Source of the DNA: Porphyromonadaceae bacterium UBA4262
GTDB taxonomy: Bacteria > Bacteroidota > Bacteroidia > Bacteroidales > Muribaculaceae
DNA: 64,000 nucleotides
Reading direction: 5' to 3'
Assembly (NCBI GenBank): GCA_002396085.1
Contig: DGWI01000041.1
Location: forward strand, 17,205 to 81,204
A program made the translations under genes and the position numbers. Below, one piece after another: positions 52,902 through 62,951 of the stretch. Position 1 is the stretch's first letter. Each line of letters begins with the position of its first letter. Below the pieces are notes generated by a model that saw only the letters and a program-made list of their open reading frames with translations, ran no database searches and was not told the origin of the DNA.

Positions 52902-53840
52902 ATGAGCAAACGTCTCGTAATCGCATTAGGCGGCAATGCCCTGGGCAAGTCGCCTGAAGAGCAATTGTCGCTCGTGCAGGGCACCGCATCGACCATCGTT
53001 GACCTGGTGGAACAAGGCTATGATGTCGTCATCGGTCATGGCAACGGCCCGCAAGTGGGCATGGTCAATCTGGCCTTTGAATTCTCGGCCAACAACAATA
53101 GCGGCACGCCCACCATGCCGTTCCCCGAGTGCGGAGCCATGACACAGGGCTACATTGGCTACCACCTGCAGCAGGCAGTGGAGCGCGAGTTGGCACGTCG
53201 CAAGATCAATAAGCCAGTCGCTGCCGTGGTCACACAGGTCGTGGTCAACAAGAAGGATCCGGCATTCAAGAACCCCACCAAGCCTGTGGGCATGTTCTAC
53301 AGCAAGGAGAAGGCCGATGAGATGGCAGCACAGACGGGTTATACATTCGTTGAGGACGCAGGGCGTGGTTATCGCCGCGTGGTGCCTTCGCCCCTGCCCA
53401 TCAAGATTGTTGAGTTGCCTGTGGTCGAGCAGTTGGTCAAGAATCACTGCATCGTCATCACCGTGGGTGGCGGCGGCATCCCCGTCGTTGAGAAGCATGC
53501 AGGCGACTATCAGGGTGTGGCAGCAGTCATCGACAAGGACCGTGCCAGCGCATTGTTGGCTCTGGAACTCAAGGCCGACATGCTGGTTATCCTCACTGCC
53601 GTCGAGCAAGTGGCCATCAACTACAACAAGCCCGACCAGCAAGACTTGTCGAGCATGACCATCGGCGAGGCCCGCGAGTACATCCACCAGGGGCAGTTCG
53701 CTCCCGGTTCGATGCTGCCCAAGGTTGAGTCGTGCATCAGTTTTGTTGAGAACACCGAGCACGGCACCGCACTCATCACCTCGCTCGACAAGGCACGCCA
53801 GGCTCTCGAGGGCATGACCGGCACGCTCATCACTCGTTAA
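52902..53840 (+). CDS. arcC: Carbamate kinase
   Basis: A 312-aa amino-acid-kinase-family enzyme that makes ATP from carbamoyl phosphate and ADP, the energy-yielding end of the ADI pathway. Signatures are VIALGGNALGKSPEEQ, VIGHGNGPQVGMVNL, the AMTQGYIGYHLQQA block, ITVGGGGIPVV and the ATP-site AAVIDKDRASALLA, ending ALITSLDKARQALEG. I start at ATG 52902 (MSKRLVIALGGNAL), the standard N-terminus. The upstream 21 codons of open frame lie in the arcB-arcC hairpin. Confidence 0.96.
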   Translation: MSKRLVIALGGNALGKSPEEQLSLVQGTASTIVDLVEQGYDVVIGHGNGPQVGMVNLAFEFSANNNSGTPTMPFPECGAMTQGYIGYHLQQAVERELARRKINKPVAAVVTQVVVNKKDPAFKNPTKPVGMFYSKEKADEMAAQTGYTFVEDAGRGYRRVVPSPLPIKIVELPVVEQLVKNHCIVITVGGGGIPVVEKHAGDYQGVAAVIDKDRASALLALELKADMLVILTAVEQVAINYNKPDQQDLSSMTIGEAREYIHQGQFAPGSMLPKVESCISFVENTEHGTALITSLDKARQALEGMTGTLITR

Positions 53841-53884
53841 CCGAGTCGCCCAAAATTGTAATTTTGAATTCTTAATATAAACAA

Positions 53885-54211
53885 ATGGATTTCTTGACAA
53901 CACATCACTTGCTGGGCCTCACCATCGGTGTCGCCACCTTTCTTGTCATCGGGGTGTTTCATCCCATTGTCATCAAGGCCGAGTACCACCTGGGCACCCG
54001 CTGCTGGTGGATGTTCGCCCTGGCGGGCATACTGCTCATCGTGGCCAGCATTCTGGCAAGCAATGTGTTGTTGTCATCGATCCTAGGTGTTACTGCATTC
54101 TCTTGCTTCTGGAGCATCCTCGAGGTGTTCCAGCAGCAGGAGCGTGTGCACAAGGGCTGGTTCCCGCGCAATCCCAAGCGCCGCTACTACTGGGACGAAG
54201 ATCATGTATAG
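53885..54211 (+). CDS. DUF4491 family membrane protein
   Basis: A 108-aa inner-membrane protein with three transmembrane helices (about 9-27, 42-60 and 64-80). It matches the DUF4491 family as I remember it: GLTIGVATFLVIGVFHPIVI near the N-terminus, an invariant KAEY and CWW, WSILEVFQQQERVHKGWFP near the C-terminus and a closing NPKR. The function is unknown. It lies 44 nt after arcC and before glycerate kinase, probably in one transcript. Confidence 0.85.
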   Translation: MDFLTTHHLLGLTIGVATFLVIGVFHPIVIKAEYHLGTRCWWMFALAGILLIVASILASNVLLSSILGVTAFSCFWSILEVFQQQERVHKGWFPRNPKRRYYWDEDHV

Positions 54212-54270
54212 TTAAGAGTTGAGAGTTAGCATTTAATTCTAAATTCTTAATTCTAAATTATCAATCTATT

Positions 54271-55344
54271 ATGCGCATCCTGCTAGCCATAGACTCGTTT
54301 AAGGGGTGCCTCAGTTCGGCCGAGGCCGAACGCGCCGTCTGCTTGGGCGTCAAGCAATCACTGCCTGACGCCCAAGTAGTGTCTGTGCTCATGAGTGATG
54401 GCGGCGAAGGTATGCTTGAGGCCTTTGCTGCGGCAATGCAGGCTACGCTAGTCACCACGGTGGTCCACGATCCGCTCATGCGGCCCATCACGGCACATTA
54501 TGGCATCACCGATGGCGGTACAGCCATCATCGAGATGGCACAAGCCAGCGGACTGGCACTACTGCAGGCCACCGAGCGCAACCCCCTCAAGGCCACCAGT
54601 TATGGCACCGGCGAACTCATTGCCGATGCGCTGCGCCGTGGTTGCAAGCGGCTGATTGTAGGGCTAGGTGGCAGCGCCACTGTCGATGGTGGTCGCGGCA
54701 TGCTCGAGGCGTTGGGGGTGCGTTGCTTCAATAATGAGATTGATTCCACCCACTCGCTGCTAGCAGGGCGTGACCTCAATGTCACCATCGCCAGCGACGT
54801 GCGCAATCCGTTGTGCGGTCGCGATGGAGCCGCCGCAGTTTTCGGGCCTCAGAAGGGCGCCACACCGTCCATGGTCGACCAACTAGAGCACAAAATGAAG
54901 CACTGGGCCGACATCACAGCCCGAGCCGTGGGCCATGACTATCGCAACACGCCCGGCGCAGGAGCCGCTGGAGGCCTCGGGTTCGCCCTGCTGGCCTATA
55001 TGAACGCCAACATGCAATCGGGCATTGACCTACTGATGGATTTGATCGACTTTGACCGCTTACTTGACGGGTGCGACCTGGTTGTCACGGGTGAGGGCAG
55101 CGCCGACCGCCAGACCCTGATGGGCAAATTGCCCAGCGGCATCTTGCAACGCGCCAGCAGCCACGGCATCCCCACCATCCTCATCGCCGGCCGCGTGTCC
55201 GACCGCCCTGCCCTGCTCAACGCAGGCTTCGCCGAGGTCAATTGCATCAATCCCACCGACAGCCCCCTCTCCGAGTGCATGCAGCCCAACATCGCTCGTC
55301 AACGCCTGACCGACTGGGCACAAACCTTTCTCAGCCACCACTAA
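54271..55344 (+). CDS. Glycerate kinase (GarK/GlxK family)
   Basis: A 357-aa glycerate kinase (type 1 fold, producing 2- or 3-phosphoglycerate). Visible blocks are the N-terminal DSFKGCLSSAEAE, VLMSDGGEGML, IEMAQASGLALL, the glycine-rich IVGLGGSATVDGGRGMLEALG (about 129-149), NPLCGRDGAAAVFGPQKGA, GAGAAGGLGFALLAY and LVVTGEGSADRQTLMGK. It is full length. It follows DUF4491 by 59 nt (an AT-rich AATTCTTAATT stretch). The link to arginine genes is not obvious; feeding glycolysis is the simple reading. Confidence 0.93.
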   Translation: MRILLAIDSFKGCLSSAEAERAVCLGVKQSLPDAQVVSVLMSDGGEGMLEAFAAAMQATLVTTVVHDPLMRPITAHYGITDGGTAIIEMAQASGLALLQATERNPLKATSYGTGELIADALRRGCKRLIVGLGGSATVDGGRGMLEALGVRCFNNEIDSTHSLLAGRDLNVTIASDVRNPLCGRDGAAAVFGPQKGATPSMVDQLEHKMKHWADITARAVGHDYRNTPGAGAAGGLGFALLAYMNANMQSGIDLLMDLIDFDRLLDGCDLVVTGEGSADRQTLMGKLPSGILQRASSHGIPTILIAGRVSDRPALLNAGFAEVNCINPTDSPLSECMQPNIARQRLTDWAQTFLSHH

Positions 55345-55389
55345 ACACTTCAGTTGATTTGACGATATAGCATTTTTCATCGTTGCATG

Positions 55390-55425
55390 GGGCGAAATCT
55401 AGGCAAAATTAAGTAGATTCCGCCC
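55390..55425. repeat. Small inverted repeat after glycerate kinase
   Basis: GGGCGAAATCTA (55390-55401) pairs with TAGATTCCGCCC (55414-55425) with one mismatch. There is no T tract. I see nothing else in the 55345-55528 gap. Confidence 0.5.
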
Positions 55426-55528
55426 GAATATACCATGACTAAAAATGTGCTGTTAAATTGTACTAATTTCATTAGGCGATTTGCAACTATTCCCTAGGTC
55501 TTTCCGTCTCTAATGAAACAACATTTAC

Positions 55529-56704
55529 ATGACAACTTTAAGACAAATTCTCATTATTGCATTGGTGATTACCGCTCAATCATTGCTTGCGGAATCCAAT
55601 CATAACAAACTGACGGAGTACACCAATTTTGTGAAGGTTCAACAAACCGAACCCTTTGACTATCTCACTCAAAAGGTCAAGCAATATCATGTGGTGTCGC
55701 TGGGCGAAGACCATTGGGTGAGAGACCACATGCTTTTTTTGAGCGACTACCTCCGTCACATCGCGGCCGACACGACATTTCATCTCGATGCTTTGGCCTG
55801 GGAAAGCGGCAACAGCATTGACCAGGGCATTGCCGACTCGCTGATGCGCTCTGCAACATTTCGCGAAGACTTGGCGTTGCAAATACTGCGTGATGCCCCC
55901 GATACTTACGGCTGGCCGTATGCCGAGGCAGTGGACGCGCTCCGCGCATTGTGGGAATATAACCGCAAGCAGCAGAAGTTCACAAGATTGTTGCTGCTCG
56001 ACCCGCCATACATGCTGCAAATGCTCGACGGCGATAAGTACGAATACACATTGAGCCGTGACCAATCTACTGCCAATAAAATTGCGACTTACATCTACAC
56101 AGGAAAGAGAGTGATTTACTATGCAGGTTCAAGTCATACTCAAAAGCAATTTCATGCGCAATATGTCGAAAAATCACAGATGTATGCCGTGCAAGCCACT
56201 GCCGGAAAAATCTTGGCTACACTGTATCCGCATCAAGTGTTTTCAATAAAACTCTGGGGCGGACTGATGGGGAATAACGGATATGTTCCGACCAATGACG
56301 ATTATCATTGGGAACGTTGCGGAGATGGCATCGCAGATGAATCGTTCAGGATGTGTGGCAACAAGCCCATTGGCTTTGATGTCGCAGGTAGCCCATTTGC
56401 AAGCGAAAAAGTGTCGGACTTCTTTCACTTCGATTACACAACACGCATGCTGAGCGACACCAACGGCAGCCCCTACTATGCCGACGAGACGATGGGTAGC
56501 CGCATTGACGGCATCATCTTCTTCCGTCCCGTGGATGAATTCACCGTTCCACACATTGAGACAAAGATATTCAATGATGATTTTATCAAGCGTGTCAGCA
56601 AGCGAACAAAAGGCGAGGTGAGTACACTCAACGATGCCTTGAACTATATCAAGCAACATCACCCCACGCTTGCTGCCGAGTGCGACAGACTCATGACAGA
56701 ATAA
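55529..56704 (+). CDS. EreA/ChaN-like superfamily secreted protein
   Basis: A 391-aa protein. The signal peptide (about 1-23, MTTLRQILIIALVITAQSLL) is followed by a region that looks like the erythromycin-esterase / ChaN superfamily: VVSLGEDHWVRDH (about 52-64, equivalent to the LGExxH motif), then LDALAWESGN (Glu), and KRVIYYAGSSHTQKQF (second His, about 190-205). The C-terminal ~150 residues are unrecognised. EreA hydrolyses macrolide lactones, and ChaN-like proteins bind haem. The motif match alone does not tell which, and the EreA-specific residues are not clearly conserved, so resistance should not be assumed. GC content is lower than neighbouring core genes, which suggests acquisition. 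Confidence 0.55.
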   Translation: MTTLRQILIIALVITAQSLLAESNHNKLTEYTNFVKVQQTEPFDYLTQKVKQYHVVSLGEDHWVRDHMLFLSDYLRHIAADTTFHLDALAWESGNSIDQGIADSLMRSATFREDLALQILRDAPDTYGWPYAEAVDALRALWEYNRKQQKFTRLLLLDPPYMLQMLDGDKYEYTLSRDQSTANKIATYIYTGKRVIYYAGSSHTQKQFHAQYVEKSQMYAVQATAGKILATLYPHQVFSIKLWGGLMGNNGYVPTNDDYHWERCGDGIADESFRMCGNKPIGFDVAGSPFASEKVSDFFHFDYTTRMLSDTNGSPYYADETMGSRIDGIIFFRPVDEFTVPHIETKIFNDDFIKRVSKRTKGEVSTLNDALNYIKQHHPTLAAECDRLMTE

Positions 56705-56731
56705 TGTCTTTTCACATAATAGCGGTTAATT

Positions 56732-56739
56732 TACTTTTG
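56732..56739 (+). promoter_or_regulatory. -7 element upstream of the WFSRKYY-type remnant
   Basis: TACTTTTG is the same -7 sequence as at 58304-58311, before the intact relative. It may drive a decayed gene. Confidence 0.4.
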
Positions 56740-56822
56740 CAAGGCAATAATGAATCTGCCGTTGTGCTGGGCTGAAAGTCCTGCACCGCTACGGCAATAA
56801 CGGCTGGGCTTGCCGGCATAGC

Positions 56823-56963
56823 TGCAAGCGCCGCCGCTGGTTCTCGCGCAAGTATTACGCCTCGGTCATGCGAATCAACGAGTTCTATGAGGATAATATT
56901 GGGGCCGCTTTTACTGGGATTTTGAGCAACGCCCTCAATAAAAATTTCGGGCGAAATCACTAA
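56823..56963 (+). pseudogene. Remnant of a phage-like small protein (WFSRKYY family)
   Basis: An in-frame stretch of 46 codons to a TAA encodes CKRRRWFSRKYYASVMRINE, then FYEDNIGAAFTGILSNAL and a polar end. It matches the C-terminal half of the gene at 58412-58627 (SWFSRKYYTSVMRIKELYEE ... FTGILS). No start or N-terminal half is in frame upstream, so it is a truncated copy. It is followed by a terminator hairpin. Confidence 0.7.
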
Positions 56964-56993
56964 AAAAGCGAAGCCAACGGCCTCGCTTTTCTA
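56964..56993. terminator. Bidirectional terminator
   Basis: AAAAGCGAAGCC pairs with GGCCTCGCTTTT with one mismatch around a short AAC loop. The A tract on one side and T tract on the other suit both the remnant (+) and the serine hydrolase ending at 57021 (-). Confidence 0.75.
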
Positions 56994-57020
56994 TTCGCTA
57001 AATTGGAATTTAGTTTGTCT

Positions 57021-58214
57021 TTATTTCGGCCAAAGATTGCTCAGTTGCTCAAATAGATAAGGGATATGGGCATAAGTATCATCTTTCAGCCCCAACCTTA
57101 CCATAATCAATTGTTTATAAGGATTCACATAGAGTACCTGACCACGGATGCCCAAAGCATAATATCCGGGGTACTCTGGCTTATCAGCGCCTATACAACT
57201 GGTATTGTACCAGCAGAAATGGTATCCTTCATTATCCCGTGAATACAATGTCGATTGCTCAATCCAAGATTCGCTGACAATCCTTTTGCCATTCCATTTC
57301 CCTTTGTTCAGATACAGCCGGCCGATTTTCGCCAAATCCAGCATCGTCAAGGCTAGTCCCCCGAAAGCGTGTGCTGTGTGGTGCTTCTTGCTGTCATAAG
57401 TCATGTATGCCTGCGACTCCATACCGAGAGGCGACCATACCTTTTCTTCAAGGTAATCTGCAAATTTACGCCGAGTAGCTCTCTCGATAATGATTCCCAG
57501 TATCTCTGTAGTCATACTCTCGTATCGATACTCCGTACCAGGCTCGCAACGAAACTTCAACTTTTTGACTTGCCCCATGATGTTGCGCCCATAGTTTAGT
57601 TTGGCCATTGCGTGCAAGCGTTTGATATCTTTTAGCTTCAAGCTCAGCGAATAAGTGTCATCGAAGTCTAAGCCACTTTGCATATTCAGCAGGTGCCGGA
57701 TCGTGAGTTTCTGCCACATTGGATTCGCCTTCCTTAACTCCGGCAGGTAATCCGTTACCGGATCATCTATGCTCTTGATATACCCCTCATCCACCGCAAT
57801 GCCACAGAGCAGCGACGTAATGGACTTAGAGACTGAGAACACGCTTGCAATCTTGTCTGATGTAATATCTCCCGTGCATTTCTCATAAACGATACTGTCT
57901 TTCTGGATAATAAGCACGCCCTGTGTCTCGGTCTTGGGGCCGATGGCCTCCCACATTGTGGTATTGGAATACATTTTGCCCTGGTTAAAGAAATGCAAGG
58001 TGTCAATCCAGCCAGCCTGCTGTGATGCATGTTCAAAAGTGAAGACTTCGGAACGATTGACAATGGTATCCTTTAGTCGCTTTTCATAACTGAAACTCGT
58101 TGGACCATAAGCACCATCAGTCATATAGCCTCGCACAATAGTACAGGATGCCAGCAAGGTCATCGCAAAAATAACACAAAGTATTCTCCTCACTAGATTA
58201 TTTAAGTAATACAT
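57021..58214 (-). CDS. Beta-lactamase-family serine hydrolase lipoprotein
   Basis: A 397-aa protein. The N-terminus carries a hydrophobic signal ending in a lipobox (LLASC), so it is probably an outer-membrane or periplasmic lipoprotein. Family motifs are SVSK (about 125), YES (about 228, the Y-x-S/N pair), and HTAHAFGG near 275 in place of KTG. DD-peptidase or esterase-like activity is expected. It is distant from the other family member at 11593-12714 and lower in GC. TACCTTTG at 58247-58254 (minus strand) is its likely -7 element, 33 nt before the start. Confidence 0.82.
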   Translation of the reverse strand: MYYLNNLVRRILCVIFAMTLLASCTIVRGYMTDGAYGPTSFSYEKRLKDTIVNRSEVFTFEHASQQAGWIDTLHFFNQGKMYSNTTMWEAIGPKTETQGVLIIQKDSIVYEKCTGDITSDKIASVFSVSKSITSLLCGIAVDEGYIKSIDDPVTDYLPELRKANPMWQKLTIRHLLNMQSGLDFDDTYSLSLKLKDIKRLHAMAKLNYGRNIMGQVKKLKFRCEPGTEYRYESMTTEILGIIIERATRRKFADYLEEKVWSPLGMESQAYMTYDSKKHHTAHAFGGLALTMLDLAKIGRLYLNKGKWNGKRIVSESWIEQSTLYSRDNEGYHFCWYNTSCIGADKPEYPGYYALGIRGQVLYVNPYKQLIMVRLGLKDDTYAHIPYLFEQLSNLWPK

Positions 58215-58280
58215 GTAAATTCCGATTTATAGTTCTAATTACGCTGCAAAGGTACGAATATTTTCCTTCTCAGCGTGTCT

Positions 58281-58311
58281 TTTGCGAGGTGAACTTGTCA
58301 ATCTACTTTTG
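58281..58311 (+). promoter_or_regulatory. Promoter upstream of the WFSRKYY-type small gene
   Basis: TTTG (58281-58284), 19 nt, TACTTTTG (58304-58311). The 100-nt leader contains a palindromic repeat. Confidence 0.65.
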
Positions 58312-58337
58312 CGAAAGAAATTTCGCGCTAATCGGCG

Positions 58338-58382
58338 GCGCCTCGGCAAACTCAAGTAAACTTGGTTTGCTCTCGGCTTGCA
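58338..58382. repeat. Palindromic element in the leader of the small gene
   Basis: GCGCCTCGGCAAACTCAAGT followed by AAACTTGGTTTGCTCTCGGCTTGC forms a hairpin. On the other strand it matches the layout of the element at 63861-63910 (GAG-x-GCAGAG ... CTTGCTCA ... GCCGAGGCGCA). Confidence 0.55.
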
Positions 58383-58411
58383 CGATTGGTGCAGCAAAAT
58401 CGCAAAAGATT

Positions 58412-58627
58412 ATGATTGATACAAACCAACTATCAGCACTCGTTTCCGCTTTTCGGGTCGAGACAGAAAAGGAGTCCATCTCGCCCGAGCAAAAAATCCG
58501 CAAACGCTGCAGCTGGTTCTCGCGCAAGTATTACACTTCGGTAATGCGAATCAAGGAATTATATGAGGAGAACGTGGGCAAGCCATTCACTGGCATTTTG
58601 AGCGATTTCGCAAGGCGTAAAAAATGA
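58412..58627 (+). CDS. Small phage-like protein, possible fusion remnant (WFSRKYY family)
   Basis: A 71-aa basic protein starting at ATG 58412. Its N-terminal 25 residues (MIDTNQLSALVSAFRVETEK) look like the helical start of phage structural proteins I remember from Bacteroidales. The rest (KRCSWFSRKYYTSVMRIKEL ... FTGILSDF) is the C-terminal half of a different small protein, related to the remnants at 56823 and 63702. It may therefore be a deletion fusion between two adjacent phage genes. It has an intact promoter, so it may still be expressed. The function is unknown. Confidence 0.5.
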   Translation: MIDTNQLSALVSAFRVETEKESISPEQKIRKRCSWFSRKYYTSVMRIKELYEENVGKPFTGILSDFARRKK

Positions 58628-58687
58628 ATTTTACACTTATTAACGATTTAATTTGTCTTAAAATTTTTTATTGTTGAAAAAAAGGTA

Positions 58688-58695
58688 TATCTTTG
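58688..58695 (+). promoter_or_regulatory. -7 element of the nrf operon
   Basis: TATCTTTG lies 25 nt before the nrfH ATG. No correctly spaced TTTG is visible, which fits regulator-dependent initiation. Confidence 0.55.
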
Positions 58696-58720
58696 CGATG
58701 TTAACCTCAATCCGTGATTG

Positions 58721-59326
58721 ATGAAGATCACAAATCGACTGAAAACACTGAAGGATCGCTTCTCTTATAAGCAGAAAATCGGTCTTATCGTCTGTGCCGG
58801 CATTCTGGTGGGCTTGGGTGGATTGTTCATGTATCTGCTCAGGGCGCACACCTATATCGCCGATGATCCGTCGGCATGCGTCAATTGCCACATCATGACG
58901 CCTTATTATGCCACATGGAGCCATTCCTCTCATGGACGCGACGCGACGTGTAATGACTGCCATGTGCCGCACTCCAGCCTGACGGCCAAATACGGTTTCA
59001 AAGCGATGGACGGCCTCAAGCATACGGCTTATTTCGTGACCCACAGCGAGCGTCAGGCCATCATGGCCGAGGATGCCAGTGCCGAGGTCATCATGGACAA
59101 CTGCATCCGCTGCCACACGCAACTCAACCAGGAATTAGTCAAAACGGGCCGTATCGACTATATGATGGCTAAACGTGGCGAGGGCGTGGAATGCTGGCAT
59201 TGTCACCGCAACGTGCCGCACGGTGGCATGAACTCGCTGATGTCAACCCCGGGAGCCGAGGGTGTGACTCCGCTACCGCCCAGTCCTGTACCCGAATGGC
59301 TGGGAGGTGCCCTCTCAAAGAAGTGA
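58721..59326 (+). CDS. nrfH: Tetrahaem menaquinol dehydrogenase NrfH
   Basis: A 201-aa membrane-anchored cytochrome c of the NapC/NirT/NrfH family that oxidises menaquinol and passes electrons to NrfA. One N-terminal transmembrane helix (about 21-42) is followed by four CxxCH haem sites: CVNCH (about 53), CNDCH, CIRCH and CWHCH. The distal MPYYATWSHSSH region is typical. The start is ATG 58721 (MKITNRLKTLKDRF). It is the first gene of the nitrite ammonification operon. Confidence 0.96.
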   Translation: MKITNRLKTLKDRFSYKQKIGLIVCAGILVGLGGLFMYLLRAHTYIADDPSACVNCHIMTPYYATWSHSSHGRDATCNDCHVPHSSLTAKYGFKAMDGLKHTAYFVTHSERQAIMAEDASAEVIMDNCIRCHTQLNQELVKTGRIDYMMAKRGEGVECWHCHRNVPHGGMNSLMSTPGAEGVTPLPPSPVPEWLGGALSKK

Positions 59327-59359
59327 TTAATAATCGACTATAACAAAAACGACAATATT

Positions 59360-60906
<1,547 letters not shown>

Positions 60907-60907
<1 letters not shown>

Positions 60908-61854
60908 TGTGGGTTAAACCGTGGACTCTTAAAGAAGGCAGCCTCATTGGCGCTGGATTAATCATCGCAGGACTGATGCTCGAACTGAGCGTCGGTCCTG
61001 TTGTGTGGGATGCCTTCTCGTGGCCAGTCAACGGCATCGTGCTCGTCGGCTTCCTGGTGATGATTGCCATCATGCACCTGTTGCGTCGCCAGATCTATGC
61101 ATTCTCATTCCTGAGCACCTATGCAGCAGCGATACCGGCCATTGTCTTTGCAGTGATTCTGACACTGATCATGGGCCTCACGCGGCAGACAGTGAACGGG
61201 ACATGGATAAACGACATGCTGTCATTCTGGCCCTTTGTGCTCATCTATGTCTATATTGCCGTTATCATCGGCCTTGCGGTGTTGAAACGCCTTGGTCACT
61301 TCCAGTGGAGGCGTGATATTCCGTTCCTGCTCAATCACCTGGGACTGTTCTTGGCCTTGACCTGCGCGACGCTGGGCAACGCCGATATGCAGCGCCTGAA
61401 GATGATTACCGCCGTCGGTGAACCCGAGTGGCGCGTCATGGACGAGAACCAGCAAGTCAAGGAATTGGACTTGGCCATTGAACTTCAACAGTTCATCATG
61501 GAGCAATACGACGACGGCAGCCCCAAACGCTTTGCCAGCGAAGTGAACATCATGACAAAGTCGGGCAAGAACATCCACACCACCATCGACGTCAACAAGC
61601 CTGTCGAGGTCGAGGGGTGGAAGATCTATCAGTATGGCTACGACACCGCTGCCGGCCCTCAGAGCCAGATCAGCATCTTTGAACTCGTGCGCGACCCGTG
61701 GTTACCGCTCGTTTATATTGGCATAGGGCTGATGCTCGCAGGAGCACTGTGTATGTTTGTATTATCTCAAAATCAGCGCAAACCGAACGCAAACGGGCAA
61801 ACTCGATTTGCTGAGGTTTCGCCTGATTCATCTAATAAACGCATGACGCCATGA
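60907..61854 (+). CDS. ResB-like cytochrome c biogenesis protein
   Basis: A 315-aa membrane protein with four N-terminal transmembrane helices, a periplasmic domain (about 175-265) and a final helix (about 270-290). The VEGWKIYQYGYD segment before the last helix is typical of ResB/Ccs1, the apocytochrome chaperone of the system II haem ligation pathway. It is shorter than the classical ResB, as in the Bacteroidetes nrf-linked forms. It overlaps nrfA by 1 nt and ccsA by 4 nt (ATGA), so the maturation pair is coupled to its client. Confidence 0.85.
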
Positions 61855-62639
61855 TTTGGGATTATTTCATCTACTTTGCCATTGTGGCCATCATGCTGTG
61901 GGCCGTAGGCGCGTTCCTGGCATGGAAAGAAAAAAAGGCTGGCGTCTATGCTTCAACACTGACGGGCATGGCCGTGTTTTTCACGTTTATCGTCATCATG
62001 TGGGTGACGCTAGAGCGCCCGCCATTGCGCACGATGGGCGAGACACGCCTGTGGTACTCATTTTTCCTGCCGTTGGCCGGTATACTGGTCTATAGCCGCT
62101 GGAAATACAAGTGGATTCTGTCGTTCTCTACGATGTTGGCGGCCGTGTTTATCTGTATCAACATCTTCAAGCCCGAGATTCACTCCAAGGCCTTGATGCC
62201 TGCCTTGCAGAGTCCCTGGTTCGCTCCGCACGTTATCGTCTATATGTTTGCCTACGCCTTGTTGGGCGCAGCGACGCTCATGGCGCTTTACCAACTGTTT
62301 TTCAAGAAGGGGCGTTCGTTGGAGCGCAAGGAGATGGACATTACCGACAACCTGGTGAATGTCGGTCTTGCGTTCTTGACCTTTGGCATGCTCTTCGGCG
62401 CGATGTGGGCTAAAGAAGCATGGGGCCACTATTGGTCATGGGATCCCAAGGAGACTTGGGCGGCCATTACCTGGCTTGCTTATTTGGGCTATATCCATTA
62501 TCGCATCTATCGCCCCAATTCCATCAAACCTGCCCTGTGGGTGCTGCTCATCGCTTTCATCCTGTTGCAGGTCTGCTGGTGGGGCATCAACTACCTGCCC
62601 TCGGCTCAAGGCTCCAGCGTACATACCTATAGCTCTTGA
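61851..62639 (+). CDS. ccsA: CcsA-type cytochrome c haem lyase subunit
   Basis: A 262-aa polytopic protein of the CcmC/CcsA family that exports and handles haem for cytochrome c assembly. The tryptophan-rich WWD motif reads HYWSWDPKETWA (about 193-204). The external histidines (HVIVYMFAYALL region, HYRIY) and eight hydrophobic segments are visible. It is the system II partner of the preceding ResB-like protein and serves NrfH and NrfA, which together need nine haems. Confidence 0.94.
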   Translation: MIWDYFIYFAIVAIMLWAVGAFLAWKEKKAGVYASTLTGMAVFFTFIVIMWVTLERPPLRTMGETRLWYSFFLPLAGILVYSRWKYKWILSFSTMLAAVFICINIFKPEIHSKALMPALQSPWFAPHVIVYMFAYALLGAATLMALYQLFFKKGRSLERKEMDITDNLVNVGLAFLTFGMLFGAMWAKEAWGHYWSWDPKETWAAITWLAYLGYIHYRIYRPNSIKPALWVLLIAFILLQVCWWGINYLPSAQGSSVHTYSS

Positions 62640-62650
62640 CATAACCCATA

Positions 62651-62944
62651 ATGACCAGAATAGAACGAGAGAAGCAGACCGTCCGCAAGATGATCGGGCT
62701 TTATTGTAGCCATCGGCTGAAGGCTGACACGATATCTGAGGCATACCAGCACTTGGCTGACTTTGCGTGCCGCCGTCTCGACCATTGCCGCTATGGGGAG
62801 AGCAAGACCGCCTGCAAGGATTGTCCCACCCACTGCTATCCCCCAACCGAACGTGAACTGATTTGTGAAGTCATGCGGTGGACTGGTCCCAGAATGATTC
62901 TCTATTCACCAATCGCCGCCATACGGCATTTATTCAACAAGTAA
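62651..62944 (+). CDS. YgbA-like (nitrous oxide-stimulated promoter family) protein
   Basis: A 97-aa cytoplasmic protein matching the YgbA_NO family (E. coli YgbA). It has REKQTVRKMIGLYCSHRLKA near the N-terminus, then a cysteine cluster CRRLDHC ... CKDCPTHCY and the C-terminal MRWTGPRMILYSPIAAIRHL. The conserved cysteines suggest metal or Fe-S binding. In E. coli the gene is induced by nitric oxide and helps recovery from nitrosative stress. It lies 11 nt after ccsA and 7 nt before the next gene, so it is in the nrf operon. That fits NO leakage during nitrite reduction. Confidence 0.88.
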   Translation: MTRIEREKQTVRKMIGLYCSHRLKADTISEAYQHLADFACRRLDHCRYGESKTACKDCPTHCYPPTERELICEVMRWTGPRMILYSPIAAIRHLFNK

Positions 62945-62951
62945 TGATAAG

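Noticed and set aside
55529..56704. Calling the EreA/ChaN-like gene a macrolide resistance determinant
   Set aside because: Only superfamily motifs are visible, and most members are not resistance enzymes.
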